Positions 53,634 through 62,595 of a stretch of DNA of 64,000 bases are shown one piece after another. Position numbers and translations under genes: made by a program. Source of the stretch: Rhizobium terricola (GTDB lineage Bacteria; Pseudomonadota; Alphaproteobacteria; Rhizobiales; Rhizobiaceae); contig NZ_JABBGK010000001.1 of NCBI RefSeq assembly GCF_012927355.1, positions 248,001-312,000 of the forward strand, written 5' to 3'. Under the pieces are notes generated by a model. It searched no databases, was not told where the DNA came from, and saw only the letters and a program-made list of their open reading frames with translations. How positions within the stretch are numbered: position 1 is the stretch's first letter; each line of letters starts with the position of its first letter.

Positions 53634-53852
53634 TCAGGTATATGCGCCTCCCTTGAGCTTCATACCGGTCGTGAAGAGGTCGGCAAGTGGTGCAAAATTG
53701 TGTCGCTTGAACAGCCTTCCGATGCTGCTTCGTCGTTGGTGAAGGTGACGGACAATGTGGGGGGCAGGGGGGCCGGCATCAGAAAAGAACAGGGGGCGTA
53801 GTTGTTCCTCCACCAAAACTCGTTCTTGGGCGGCCAAGGTACACTTTCTCAG
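53634..53852 (-). other. Open frame continuing in phase after the RT stop codon
   Basis: Directly after the RT's TAG the same reading frame stays open for about 72 more codons to a TGA at 53634-53636. It would add a basic, Pro- and His-containing tail (within it: PPAPHIVRHLHQRRSSIGRL). It may be a remnant of a longer RT, a stop-codon readthrough extension, a separate short gene starting at TTG, or chance in GC-rich DNA. No similarity recognised. Confidence 0.35.
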
Positions 53853-55181
53853 CTAACGTGCCTTTGATGCCTTTCCTAGTTTTGGATAAGAGAATGGCTC
53901 CCGAGGAATGAGGTTAATCTCAGATATTCCAAGAAGCGTTAAGTGGCTACATTCATCCGTGCTCTTTCTTACGTTTGTGTACTCTCCCAAATAACGACGA
54001 ACAAGTTCCGTTATTTTCTTGTCAATTATTTCGAATGTTTGTTTGTCATTGCAGAACCAATAGTGCTTGGCCCATCCATCAATCATTCCATCCACCCGCT
54101 TCAGTGTAGCTACCAAAGAAGACGATCGGTCTAATTTCTGACCGTTCTGCGCCTTGCGCATAGCCTTGATGCTATCGCCAAATGCCGCCTGAACAGACGC
54201 AACAATTTTCGCTTGTGCTTGGCCGCCGGGCCGGATCGCCCCTGGACTAATGTTTATTCCTAGAAAGTCGAAGCCGTGTTCAATAGAAATCCCGCCTTTC
54301 GAGCTCTTCTCTGGTGAGAGCTCCATGTCAAGCGAGGCTAGGAGTTGAATTGCTTTCCGCAATCGGGCCTCAGCTGCCTTTTTTGTGGGCGCGAGAATTA
54401 TGAAATCGTCTATGTAACGTATACATCTGCAATCGCCTTCATTCATCACGCTGTCGAAATGAGCGAGAATTATATTCCCAAGTAGCGGCGAAAGTGAATT
54501 TCCTTGGGCCACTCCGATATCTTGGATGGGGAAATCTTTCGCTTTTTCTCTCAGCTGCGCTAAATTCTCAAGCTCTACATTTATGGCGGCTCTGAATAAT
54601 TTGACGAATTCGTCGTCTTTTACTGCCGATGATATTATTTCTGTGACTGCATCTTTCGAGATGCGGGTAAAAAACGACCGAATGTCTGCGCTTGCTACAA
54701 AGCGCGCGCCTTCGGCGATTTCATCCAATATGGCTTTGATTGCCGCTGGGACAGCGGCCACAGAAAGGCTTCGTGCTTTCCGGTCCGACTGTGGTCCGCG
54801 CTCTCCCTTGATGCCACCGAAGCTGTAGGGAGTTTTCACGTAGGGCTTAAGACTAGGGACTTCGAGCAAAACGTTTAGAATTGCCCTCTGAACTATACGG
54901 CTTTCAACCGAGGAGAGAACTATTGGCCTAAATTTTCCCGTCCGCTTACCATGTGAATCAGTCTTTGGGATCGGTATGCCGCGCGCGGCAGCGAACTCGA
55001 ACGAATTGCTGCCGAGCTTCCCCTTAATTGACCTGAGTCTGGTGGGGGCGTCCTCAGCGAACTTCTCCAACTCTAGTCTGACATTTTCAGACTGAGACGC
55101 GCGTCCATTACTCTGAACCACGCTCCATGCGCTCTCAAGATTGTCTAGGCGTCTAACCGCTTTCAGAAGCTCAGATGTCAA
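53853..55181 (-). CDS. Stand-alone reverse transcriptase (unassigned class)
   Basis: 442 residues. RT motifs in order: RPI (85-87), ESRIVQRAILNVLLE (93-107), motif A SADIRSFF with Asp166, motif B QGNSLSPLLGNI (226-237), motif C RYIDDFIIL with Asp258-Asp259, and FLGINIS (306-312). The C-terminal DGWAKHYWFCNDKQTFEIID region resembles the thumb/maturase part of group II intron-like RTs, but there is no HNH endonuclease and no intron domain V nearby. G+C is low (40% and 43% in two 60-base lines). The start is probably TTG 55181, since no better codon follows the in-frame stop upstream. Likely mobile or defence-associated. Confidence 0.85.
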   Translation of the reverse strand: MTSELLKAVRRLDNLESAWSVVQSNGRASQSENVRLELEKFAEDAPTRLRSIKGKLGSNSFEFAAARGIPIPKTDSHGKRTGKFRPIVLSSVESRIVQRAILNVLLEVPSLKPYVKTPYSFGGIKGERGPQSDRKARSLSVAAVPAAIKAILDEIAEGARFVASADIRSFFTRISKDAVTEIISSAVKDDEFVKLFRAAINVELENLAQLREKAKDFPIQDIGVAQGNSLSPLLGNIILAHFDSVMNEGDCRCIRYIDDFIILAPTKKAAEARLRKAIQLLASLDMELSPEKSSKGGISIEHGFDFLGINISPGAIRPGGQAQAKIVASVQAAFGDSIKAMRKAQNGQKLDRSSSLVATLKRVDGMIDGWAKHYWFCNDKQTFEIIDKKITELVRRYLGEYTNVRKSTDECSHLTLLGISEINLIPREPFSYPKLGKASKAR

Positions 55182-55224
55182 TCGTCTTCGGGGTCCTGTT
55201 GGTTCACCTCACCCGCCTGACGGT

Positions 55225-55349
55225 GTGCTGAACTCAGCAGCGGAACCTTTCGGCCCTTGCCGCACAATCGGGGCTCCGACTTGCGCCATCGCCTCGCCGT
55301 AGCAGGTCCGCTCGATCTCGACGGTCATCCCGCCAGCCGCGCTACCCGC
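55225..55349. repeat. 125-bp direct repeat, copy 1 (RT-proximal)
   Basis: Identical over all 125 bases to 55594-55718 when compared base by base. Both copies begin GTGCTGAACTCAGCAGC and end CGCGCTACCCGC on the plus strand. The flanks diverge at once on both sides, so the duplication is sharply bounded. Read on the minus strand both copies keep one frame open (GMTVEIERTCYGEAMAQVG onward). Confidence 0.95.
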
Positions 55350-55395
55350 TAGAGTCAGTCCGACCACTCCTCCGACGAATCGGAGGCGGCCATCC

Positions 55396-55416
55396 CGTGC
55401 CGGGTTGGCACGTTTT
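55396..55416 (+). terminator. Plus-strand terminator-like hairpin inside the spacer
   Basis: CGTGCC / GGCACG with a 5-base loop GGGTT, followed by TTTTT. It would stop transcription on the plus strand, opposite to the RT; in the candidate leader RNA it is simply a stem. Confidence 0.4.
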
Positions 55417-55593
55417 TGCATGGCTTCTGCATCACATTCTCCTCTTGGTTAGCGTAACGTTTTTAAGGCGTTAGGCAAGAGGCGAAGTGCAGCTCGGCCC
55501 TCCCACCCCCAGGTGAAACTAAAGCGAGCAGCCGTCCAACAGGTACCCCTCGTGGGAAAGGTTACGGCGATCACAGCGTCATCAGGCAAGCGG

Positions 55594-55718
55594 GTGCTGA
55601 ACTCAGCAGCGGAACCTTTCGGCCCTTGCCGCACAATCGGGGCTCCGACTTGCGCCATCGCCTCGCCGTAGCAGGTCCGCTCGATCTCGACGGTCATCCC
55701 GCCAGCCGCGCTACCCGC
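55594..55718. repeat. 125-bp direct repeat, copy 2 (promoter-proximal)
   Basis: Perfect second copy of 55225-55349 in the same orientation, separated by 244 bp. It begins about 12 bases after the predicted transcription start. Absence of even one mismatch means a recent duplication, ongoing homogenisation or strong selection. Confidence 0.95.
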
Positions 55719-55736
55719 CAAAAGTTCGCTGGAACA

Positions 55737-55765
55737 ATATAGGAACGTCGTCCCGCTAGGTCAAG
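55737..55765 (-). promoter_or_regulatory. Consensus rhizobial sigma-70 promoter facing the repeats and RT
   Basis: On the minus strand CTTGAC (55765-55760), exactly 17 bases, then CTATAT (55742-55737), followed by T. This is an exact match to the consensus described for Sinorhizobium housekeeping promoters. Such strength is unusual for a rarely expressed RT gene and fits a stable RNA. Confidence 0.7.
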
Positions 55766-55969
55766 TTGTTCGCTTCGATATGAACAGCTTCGGCTAAAGA
55801 GCTTCATGGATACTCGCTTGCACGAATTTGAGGCTGCCACGCCGCCCACAGAACAATTCTTTTTCCCGAAGCGACATCTTTCGTCGCAGCATGGGCTTCT
55901 CGGTTTTCGCTCGGCCCTCTAGCTTTCTGAGAAATTCGCCAGCCAGAAAGCTCAGGGGAGCGTCTATCC

Positions 55970-58396
55970 ATGAAAAGTCATGCGCGGGTCGTCGTCATCG
56001 GTGGGGGTGTCGTCGGCTGTTCGGTCCTTTATCACCTGACCAAGTTCGGCTGGACGGATGTCGTCCTGCTCGAGCGTTCCGAGCTCACCTCCGGGTCGAC
56101 CTGGCACGCCGCCGGCGGCATGCACACGATCAACGGCGACCCGAACGTCGCCAAGCTGCAGAAATACACGGTCGAGCTCTACAAGGAGATCGAGGAATAT
56201 TCCGGCCAGGACATCGGCCTGCACATGACCTCCGGCCTGATGCTGGCCGCCACCACGGAGCGGTTCGACTGGTTCAAGTCGCTGCTCGCCAAGGGCAAGT
56301 ATGCCGGCGGCGAGGCGCGGCTCGTCTCGGTGGAAGAGGCGCATGCGATGATGCCGCTGCTCGATCCGAGCCAGTTCGTCGGCGCGGTCTTCGATCCGCA
56401 TGAAGGCCATCTCGACCCCTATGGCACGACGCATGCCTATGCGAAGTCGGCGAAGAAGAACGGTGCGGAAATCTATCTGCACACCAAGGTCGAGGACCTC
56501 GAGCAGCTTGCCGACGGCACCTGGCGGGTGATCACCGACAAGGGCGAGATCTTCTGCGAGCATGTCGTCAACGCCGCCGGTCTCTGGGCCCGCGAGGTCG
56601 GCCGCATGGTCGGGCTCGAACTGCCGGTGCTCGCCATGGAGCACATGTATCTCATCACCGAGGACATGCCGGAGGTCATCGAGTTCAACAAGGCCGCCGG
56701 CCGCGAACTCATGCACTGCGTCGACTTCGACGGCGAGATCTATATCCGCCAGGAACGCAACGGCATGCTGATGGGCACCTATGAAAAGGACTGCCGCCCG
56801 TGGTCGCCGATCCAGACGCCGTGGGATTTCGGCCATGAACTGCTGGCCGAGGACCTGGAGCGCATCACCGGCGAGCTGGAAGTCGGCTTCCGCCACTTCC
56901 CGGCCTTCAACAAGGCGGGCATCCGCAAGATCATCAACGGGCCCTTCACCTTCTCGCCGGACGGCAATCCGCTGGTCGGGCCGGTGCGCGGCATGACCAA
57001 TTACTGGTCGGCCTGCGCGGTCATGGCCGGCTTTTCCCAGGGCGGCGGCGTCGGGCTGGCGCTCGCCCAGTGGATCATCGAGGGCGATCCGGGCTTCGAC
57101 GTGTTCGCCATGGATGTCTGCCGCTACGGCGACTATGCGACGCTCGCCTATACCAATGCGCGGGTGCGCGAAAACTATTCGCGCCGCTTCTCGATCCGTT
57201 ATCCGAACGAGGAGCTGCCGGGCGCACGTCCGCTGCTGACCACGCCGATCTACGACAGGCTGAAGGCGGCCGGTGCCGTGTTCGGCGCCTATTACGGGCT
57301 CGAGACGCCGCTGTGGTTCGCGCCGGAAGGCGTCGAGGACAAGTTCTCCTGGCGTCGCTCGACCGATTTCGAGGCCGTCGGCCGCGAAGCCAAGGCCGTG
57401 CGCGAGAGCGTCGGGCTGATGGAGACGTCCGGTTTTGCCAAATACAGCATCGGGGGCGAGGGCGCCCGCGAATGGCTCGACCACCTGCTCGCCTGCAAGA
57501 TCCCGCCGGCCGGCCGCATGACGCTCGCGCCGATGCTCAACGAGGCCGGCAAGCTGATCGGCGACTTCACGCTCGCCAATCTCGACGACGAGGAATTCTT
57601 GCTGATCGGTTCCGGCATCGCCGAGGACTACCACATGCGCTGGTTCGAGAGCCTGCTGCCGGAGGACGGTTCGGTGACCGTCAATGCGCTCAACCTCGGC
57701 CTGGTCGGCCTGTCGATCGCCGGTCCGAAGGCCCGCGACGTGCTGGCAAAGCTCACCCATCTCGACGTGTCGAACGAGGCCTTCCCGTTCATGGACATCC
57801 GCGAGATGGATCTCGGCATGGCGCCGGCGATCGTCGGGCGCGTCTCCTATACCGGCGATCTCGGCTACGAGATCTGGATGAAGCCGGAATACCAGCGCTA
57901 CCTGTTCGAGGCGATCATGGCGGCAGGGGCCGAGTTCGGCATCTCGCTGTTCGGGCTTCGCGCCCTCAATTCGCTGCGCCTCGAAAAGGGGTTCGGCAGC
58001 TGGTCGCGGGAATACCGCCCGCTCTACGGACCGCTGGAGGCCGGGCTTTCGCGCTTCGTCGCGCTCTCCAAGAATGTCGACTTCATCGGCAAGGAGGGTG
58101 CAGCCCGCGAGAAGGCCGAGGGCGGAGCGATGCGGCTCTGCACCTTCATTATCGACGCCCGCGACGCCGACGTGATCGGCGACGAGCCGATCTTTTACGG
58201 CGGCGAGGCGAGGGGATGGGTCACCTCCGGCGGCTATGCCCATGCCAGCGGCAAGTCGGTCGCCGTCGGCTACGTGCCGAAGGAAATCGCCGACAAAGAA
58301 GACGGCTGGTCTATCGAACTGCTTGGCGATATGCTCAACGCACGCCTGCAATCGCGTCCGCTCTTCGATGCCGACGGCGAGAGGATGCGCGGCTGA
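55970..58396 (+). CDS. Sarcosine/dimethylglycine dehydrogenase-like FAD-GcvT fusion protein
   Basis: 808 residues. The N-terminal DAO-type FAD domain starts VVVIGGGVVGCSVLYHLTKF and contains GSTWHAAGGMHTINGDPNVA, the region that binds FAD in dimethylglycine dehydrogenases. The C-terminal 350 residues are a GcvT-like folate domain (YSIGGEGAREWLDHLLACKI and SLFGLRALNSLRLEKGFGSW). It should demethylate an N-methylated glycine or betaine and pass the carbon to tetrahydrofolate. It is near soxBDAG but separated by the RT island. The 200 bp before it show no gene. Confidence 0.88.
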   Translation: MKSHARVVVIGGGVVGCSVLYHLTKFGWTDVVLLERSELTSGSTWHAAGGMHTINGDPNVAKLQKYTVELYKEIEEYSGQDIGLHMTSGLMLAATTERFDWFKSLLAKGKYAGGEARLVSVEEAHAMMPLLDPSQFVGAVFDPHEGHLDPYGTTHAYAKSAKKNGAEIYLHTKVEDLEQLADGTWRVITDKGEIFCEHVVNAAGLWAREVGRMVGLELPVLAMEHMYLITEDMPEVIEFNKAAGRELMHCVDFDGEIYIRQERNGMLMGTYEKDCRPWSPIQTPWDFGHELLAEDLERITGELEVGFRHFPAFNKAGIRKIINGPFTFSPDGNPLVGPVRGMTNYWSACAVMAGFSQGGGVGLALAQWIIEGDPGFDVFAMDVCRYGDYATLAYTNARVRENYSRRFSIRYPNEELPGARPLLTTPIYDRLKAAGAVFGAYYGLETPLWFAPEGVEDKFSWRRSTDFEAVGREAKAVRESVGLMETSGFAKYSIGGEGAREWLDHLLACKIPPAGRMTLAPMLNEAGKLIGDFTLANLDDEEFLLIGSGIAEDYHMRWFESLLPEDGSVTVNALNLGLVGLSIAGPKARDVLAKLTHLDVSNEAFPFMDIREMDLGMAPAIVGRVSYTGDLGYEIWMKPEYQRYLFEAIMAAGAEFGISLFGLRALNSLRLEKGFGSWSREYRPLYGPLEAGLSRFVALSKNVDFIGKEGAAREKAEGGAMRLCTFIIDARDADVIGDEPIFYGGEARGWVTSGGYAHASGKSVAVGYVPKEIADKEDGWSIELLGDMLNARLQSRPLFDADGERMRG

Positions 58397-58404
58397 TCTT
58401 CCGG

Positions 58405-58432
58405 GCGGCTGCCGTTCCCCCGCGGCAGCCGC
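58405..58432 (+). terminator. Terminator after the dehydrogenase gene
   Basis: A 10-bp stem GCGGCTGCCG / CGGCAGCCGC with an 8-base loop; the following bases TTAGACTAAA give only a weak U-tract. Confidence 0.65.
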
Positions 58433-58675
58433 TTAGACTAAAGTCGAACAGTGAAACTCCCTAGCCAATCCAAAAGTTCGGCATGTGATGGCGTTTTTTT
58501 GGCGGAATTGCCGTGAAAAGCACCAAACTGTGAGCAAATGACGGTAAAATGCGCGCTGCCTAGTTTTTGGACTTCACATTTTTGCCGAAAACGCTATCAA
58601 ATCCGAGCATGTTAAGAACCCGCAAGGGACAACATAAAAAGGGACGCGCATGAAGCCGCGCCCGGGGGATTGGTA

Positions 58676-59578
58676 ATGGAGTACTTCATCCAGCAGCTCA
58701 TCAACGGGCTGACTCTTGGATCCATCTATGGCTTGGTGGCAATCGGCTATACGATGGTTTACGGCATCATCGGGATGATCAATTTCGCCCATGGTGACAT
58801 TTTCATGCTCGGCGGCTTTGCCGCTCTCATCGTCTTCCTGATCCTGACATCGTTCTTCGCCGGTCTGCCGGTGGCTCTGCTGCTGCTGGTCATGCTGGTG
58901 GTCGCGATGCTGATGACGGGTCTTTGGAACTGGACCATCGAACGGGTCGCCTACCGGCCGCTGCGCGGATCGTTCCGCCTGGCCCCGCTGATCACCGCGA
59001 TCGGCATGTCGATCGCGCTGTCCAACTTCATCCAGGTCACGCAGGGTCCGCGCAACAAGCCGATCCCGTCCCTGGTGAGCGACGTCTATCATTTCGGCGC
59101 CATCACGATCTCGCTGAAGCAGCTGATCATCGTGGCCATCACTTCGGTCCTGTTGTTCGCCTTCTGGTACATCGTCAACAAGACGCCGCTCGGTCGCGCA
59201 CAGCGTGCCACCGAACAGGACCGCAAGATGGCGGCTCTTCTCGGCGTCGACGTCGACCGGACCATCTCCATCACCTTCGTCATGGGCGCGGCACTCGCTG
59301 CGGTCGCCGGCACCATGTACCTGATGTATTATGGCGTGGCGTCCTTCGGTGACGGTTTCGTTCCCGGCGTCAAGGCGTTCACCGCTGCCGTTCTCGGCGG
59401 TATCGGCTCGTTGCCCGGCGCCGTTCTTGGCGGTCTTCTGATCGGTCTCATCGAGTCGCTCTGGTCCGCTTACTTCAGCATTGCCTACAAGGACGTCGCG
59501 ACCTTCGCGATCCTGGCATTCGTGCTGATCTTCAAGCCGACCGGTATCCTCGGACGGCCGGAAGTCGAGAAGGTCTGA
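58676..59578 (+). CDS. livH: Branched-chain amino acid ABC transporter permease LivH
   Basis: A 300-residue permease. It opens EYFIQQLINGLTLGSIYGLV followed by AIGYTMVYGIIGMINFAHGD, the LivH signature, and keeps the cytoplasmic loop ATEQDRKMAALLGVDVDRT. It forms the importer with LivM. The ATG at 58676 has GGGGGAT upstream; a TTG at 58670 is less likely. First gene of livHMGF. Confidence 0.95.
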   Translation: MEYFIQQLINGLTLGSIYGLVAIGYTMVYGIIGMINFAHGDIFMLGGFAALIVFLILTSFFAGLPVALLLLVMLVVAMLMTGLWNWTIERVAYRPLRGSFRLAPLITAIGMSIALSNFIQVTQGPRNKPIPSLVSDVYHFGAITISLKQLIIVAITSVLLFAFWYIVNKTPLGRAQRATEQDRKMAALLGVDVDRTISITFVMGAALAAVAGTMYLMYYGVASFGDGFVPGVKAFTAAVLGGIGSLPGAVLGGLLIGLIESLWSAYFSIAYKDVATFAILAFVLIFKPTGILGRPEVEKV

Positions 59579-59582
59579 TCCA

Positions 59583-60974
59583 ATGACAAATCCTGCAAAC
59601 GTGACCGGCACGTCTCAATCCGGAACCCTTGCGCGTGCGCTCAAGGAAGGCCTTTTCGCGGGCGTTCTCGCCTTCGGCCTGTTCATCCTCTATGTCGGCA
59701 TCAAGACCGACCAGGATATCAGCAACGCGCTGATCTGGTATCCGCGCTGGGGCCTGCTGGCCATCTTCGTGGCCATCGCAGCGGTCGGCCGCTTCCTGAT
59801 CGTCGGCTTCCTGCAGCCTTGGATCCATATCCGCAAGGAACGCCGCTCGCAGATGCCGGTGCATGACATCGAGGCCAAGCCCTCGTTCTTCCACCAGCAT
59901 TTCCTCAAGATCGCGCTGCTTGCCCTCGTTCTCTATCCGGTCGTGGTCGTCTGGCTCGCCGGTACGCAGGGCGCGCTGAAATATGTCGACAACTTCGGCA
60001 TCCAGATCCTCATCTACGTCATGCTGGCCTGGGGTCTGAACATCGTCGTCGGCCTCGCCGGCCTGCTCGACCTCGGTTATGTCGCCTTCTACGCGGTCGG
60101 CGCCTATTCCTACGCGCTCCTGTCGCAGCATTTCGGCCTGTCGTTCTGGGTCCTGCTGCCGCTGTCGGGTATCCTTGCCGCTTTCTGGGGCATCATCCTC
60201 GGCTTCCCGGTGCTGCGTCTGCGCGGCGACTACCTGGCGATCGTCACGCTCGCCTTCGGGGAAATCATCCGCCTCGTGCTGATCAACTGGACCGATGTCA
60301 CCAAGGGCACCTTCGGCATCTCCAGCATTCCGAAGGCCACGCTGTTCGGCATCAAGTTCGACGCGTCGCCGACCGGCTTTGCCAAGATGTTCGGTCTGCC
60401 GATGTCGGCCGGCTACTACAAGATCTTCCTCTTCTATTTGATCCTGGCACTCTGCCTGCTGACCGCCTACGTCACGATCCGCCTGCGTCGCATGCCGATC
60501 GGCCGTGCCTGGGAAGCGCTTCGTGAAGACGAGATCGCCTGCCGTTCGCTCGGCATCAACACGGTGACGACCAAGCTGACGGCCTTTGCCATCGGCGCGA
60601 TGTTCGGCGGCTTCGCCGGCTCGTTCTTCGCCGCCCGCCAGGGTTTCGTGTCTCCGGAAAGCTTCGTCTTCCTGGAATCGGCCGTCATCCTCGCCATCGT
60701 CGTTCTCGGCGGCATGGGCTCGCTGACCGGTATCGCCGTCGCGGCGGTCGTGATGGTCGGCGGTACCGAGCTGCTGCGCGAAATGGAGTTCCTGAAGCAT
60801 GTCTTCGGGCCTGACTTCACGCCGGAACTCTATCGCATGCTGCTGTTCGGCCTCGCCATGATCGTGGTCATGCTGTTCAAGCCGCGCGGTTTCGTCGGCT
60901 CGCGTCAACCGACCGCCTTCCTCAAGGAGAGCAAGGCTGTCTCGGGAAGCTTTACCAAGGAAGGTCACGGCTGA
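59583..60974 (+). CDS. livM: Branched-chain amino acid ABC transporter permease LivM
   Basis: A 463-residue permease, longer than LivH because of an N-terminal extension with extra helices. The LivM core is clear ([20 protein letters not shown], then [20 protein letters not shown] and [20 protein letters not shown]). It starts four bases after livH and its stop overlaps the livG start (TGATG). Confidence 0.95.
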   Translation: MTNPANVTGTSQSGTLARALKEGLFAGVLAFGLFILYVGIKTDQDISNALIWYPRWGLLAIFVAIAAVGRFLIVGFLQPWIHIRKERRSQMPVHDIEAKPSFFHQHFLKIALLALVLYPVVVVWLAGTQGALKYVDNFGIQILIYVMLAWGLNIVVGLAGLLDLGYVAFYAVGAYSYALLSQHFGLSFWVLLPLSGILAAFWGIILGFPVLRLRGDYLAIVTLAFGEIIRLVLINWTDVTKGTFGISSIPKATLFGIKFDASPTGFAKMFGLPMSAGYYKIFLFYLILALCLLTAYVTIRLRRMPIGRAWEALREDEIACRSLGINTVTTKLTAFAIGAMFGGFAGSFFAARQGFVSPESFVFLESAVILAIVVLGGMGSLTGIAVAAVVMVGGTELLREMEFLKHVFGPDFTPELYRMLLFGLAMIVVMLFKPRGFVGSRQPTAFLKESKAVSGSFTKEGHG

Positions 60975-61846
60975 TGACTTCCGGAAACACAACGATGACG
61001 AACGACACCCTCCTCAAGGTCGAACATCTCTCGATGAAGTTCGGCGGCCTGATGGCCATCAACGACTTCTCCTTCGAGGCCAAGCGCGGCGAGATCACCG
61101 CGCTGATCGGCCCGAACGGGGCAGGCAAGACCACCGTGTTCAACTGCATCACCGGCTTCTACAAGCCGACGATGGGCATGATCACGATGAACCAGAAGGA
61201 CGGCACCCAGCATCTGCTGGAACGTCTGCCCGACTTCGAGATCACCAAGAAGGCGAAGGTCGCACGTACCTTCCAGAACATCCGCCTGTTCTCGGGCCTT
61301 ACCGTTCTGGAAAACCTGCTGGTCGCCCAGCACAACGCGCTGATGAAGGCCTCCGGCTACACGATCCTCGGTCTGCTCGGACTGCCCGCCTACAAGCGTG
61401 CTGCCGCAGAGGCGATCGAAAAGGCCAAGTACTGGCTGGAAAAGGCCGATCTCATCGATCGTGCCGACGATCCGGCGGGTGATCTTCCCTACGGCGCCCA
61501 GCGCCGTCTCGAAATCTGCCGTGCCATGTGCACCGGACCCGAGCTGCTTTGCCTCGACGAACCGGCTGCCGGCCTGAACCCGAAGGAATCGCTCGCGCTC
61601 AACACGTTGTTGCGCAGCATTCGCGACGAGGGCACCTCGCTGCTCCTGATCGAGCACGACATGTCCGTCGTCATGGAAATCTCGGATCACGTCGTCGTGC
61701 TCGAATACGGGCAGAAGATCTCCGACGGTACGCCGGACCACGTAAAGAACGACCCGAAGGTGATCGCCGCCTATCTGGGTGTCGAGGACGAAGAATTGGA
61801 TGAAGCAATCCACGAAGTCGAAGTCGTTCAGGGAGGGCAGAACTGA
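60974..61846 (+). CDS. livG: Branched-chain amino acid ABC transporter ATPase LivG
   Basis: A 290-residue ATPase. Walker A is GPNGAGKTT, the LivG-type Q-loop and insert [20 protein letters not shown] are present, the signature region is [16 protein letters not shown], and Walker B is [13 protein letters not shown]. It pairs with LivF. Starts on the livM stop and ends on the livF start (TGATG both times). Confidence 0.95.
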   Translation: MTSGNTTMTNDTLLKVEHLSMKFGGLMAINDFSFEAKRGEITALIGPNGAGKTTVFNCITGFYKPTMGMITMNQKDGTQHLLERLPDFEITKKAKVARTFQNIRLFSGLTVLENLLVAQHNALMKASGYTILGLLGLPAYKRAAAEAIEKAKYWLEKADLIDRADDPAGDLPYGAQRRLEICRAMCTGPELLCLDEPAAGLNPKESLALNTLLRSIRDEGTSLLLIEHDMSVVMEISDHVVVLEYGQKISDGTPDHVKNDPKVIAAYLGVEDEELDEAIHEVEVVQGGQN

Positions 61847-62574
61847 TGTCCGCTGAACCGCTTCTCAAGGTACAGGGTGTCGAAACCTACTACGGCAACA
61901 TCCGCGCGCTTGGCGGCGTGGACGTGGAAGTCCACCAGGGGGAAATCGTCAGCCTGATCGGCGCCAACGGTGCCGGCAAGTCGACGCTGATGATGACCAT
62001 CTGCGGCAGCCCGCAGGCACGCACCGGCACGGTGACCTTCGACGGCACCGACATCACCAAGATGCCGACGCACCTGATCGCCCGTCGCCGTATCGCCCAG
62101 TCGCCGGAAGGTCGCCGTATCTTCCCGCGCATGACCGTCATGGAAAACCTCCAGATGGGCGCCGGGCTCGACAACCTGAAATACTTCCATGAGGACGTCG
62201 AGAAGATCTTCGCGCTCTTCCCGCGCCTCAAGGAACGCCAGAGCCAGCGCGGCGGTACGCTGTCGGGTGGCGAGCAGCAGATGCTTTCCATTGGCCGCGC
62301 GCTGATGGCACGTCCGAAGCTGCTGCTTCTCGACGAGCCGTCGCTCGGCCTTGCGCCGCTGATCGTCAAGGGCATCTTCGAGGCGATCAAGAAGCTCAAC
62401 AAGGAAGAGGGGCTCACCGTGTTCCTCGTCGAGCAGAACGCCTTCGCGGCGCTCAAGCTCTCCGACCGTGGCTATGTCATGGTCAACGGGAAGGTCACCA
62501 TGAGCGGAACCGGCAAGGAATTGCTCGCCGATCCTTCCGTTCGGGCGGCCTATCTCGAAGGCGGCCACCACTGA
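61846..62574 (+). CDS. livF: Branched-chain amino acid ABC transporter ATPase LivF
   Basis: A 242-residue ATPase. Walker A is GANGAGKST, the Q-loop is AQSPEGRRIFPRMTVMENL, the signature is LSGGEQQMLSIGRAL, and Walker B is LLLLDEPSLGLAP. It follows livG without a gap and completes the core transporter. Confidence 0.95.
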   Translation: MSAEPLLKVQGVETYYGNIRALGGVDVEVHQGEIVSLIGANGAGKSTLMMTICGSPQARTGTVTFDGTDITKMPTHLIARRRIAQSPEGRRIFPRMTVMENLQMGAGLDNLKYFHEDVEKIFALFPRLKERQSQRGGTLSGGEQQMLSIGRALMARPKLLLLDEPSLGLAPLIVKGIFEAIKKLNKEEGLTVFLVEQNAFAALKLSDRGYVMVNGKVTMSGTGKELLADPSVRAAYLEGGHH

Positions 62575-62595
62575 GCGCGCGAGGGGATTAAGAAT

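Larger units (their letters stand above)
55182..55730 (-). ncRNA. Candidate non-coding RNA leader of the RT, containing the direct repeats
   Basis: The predicted transcript from the promoter at 55737-55765 would start near 55730. It would run through repeat copy 2, a 244-base spacer, repeat copy 1 and a 43-base gap into the RT gene. The spacer can fold a hairpin CCTCCG / CGGAGG (55369-55386) and a 7-bp stem CCTCTTG / CAAGAGG (55441-55447 with 55476-55482). Each repeat ends with TGCTGA-AC-TCAGCA. Short frames exist in it but look weak. An RNA template or primer for the RT is the hypothesis; it is not shown. Confidence 0.4.

Noticed and set aside
55441-55482. Integron attC-like site
   Set aside because: GTTAGGC and a 7-bp stem are present, but no matching RYYYAAC partner core at the right place and no integrase.
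53853-55718. Diversity-generating retroelement (template and variable repeat plus RT)
   Set aside because: The two 125-bp repeats are identical, with no adenine-specific changes. RT motif B is QGNSLSP rather than the SQ form of DGR RTs, and no Avd or C-type-lectin target gene is present.
53640-55760. Complete group II intron
   Set aside because: I found no domain V hairpin after the RT on the minus strand, no GTGYG-type intron start upstream and no endonuclease domain. A degenerate intron cannot be fully excluded.
55964-58351. 795-codon minus-strand frame opposite the dehydrogenase
   Set aside because: Antisense of a well-conserved FAD-GcvT protein; composition typical of shadow frames. The same applies to 48438-51077 opposite soxA and 23005-24573 opposite the BY-kinase.
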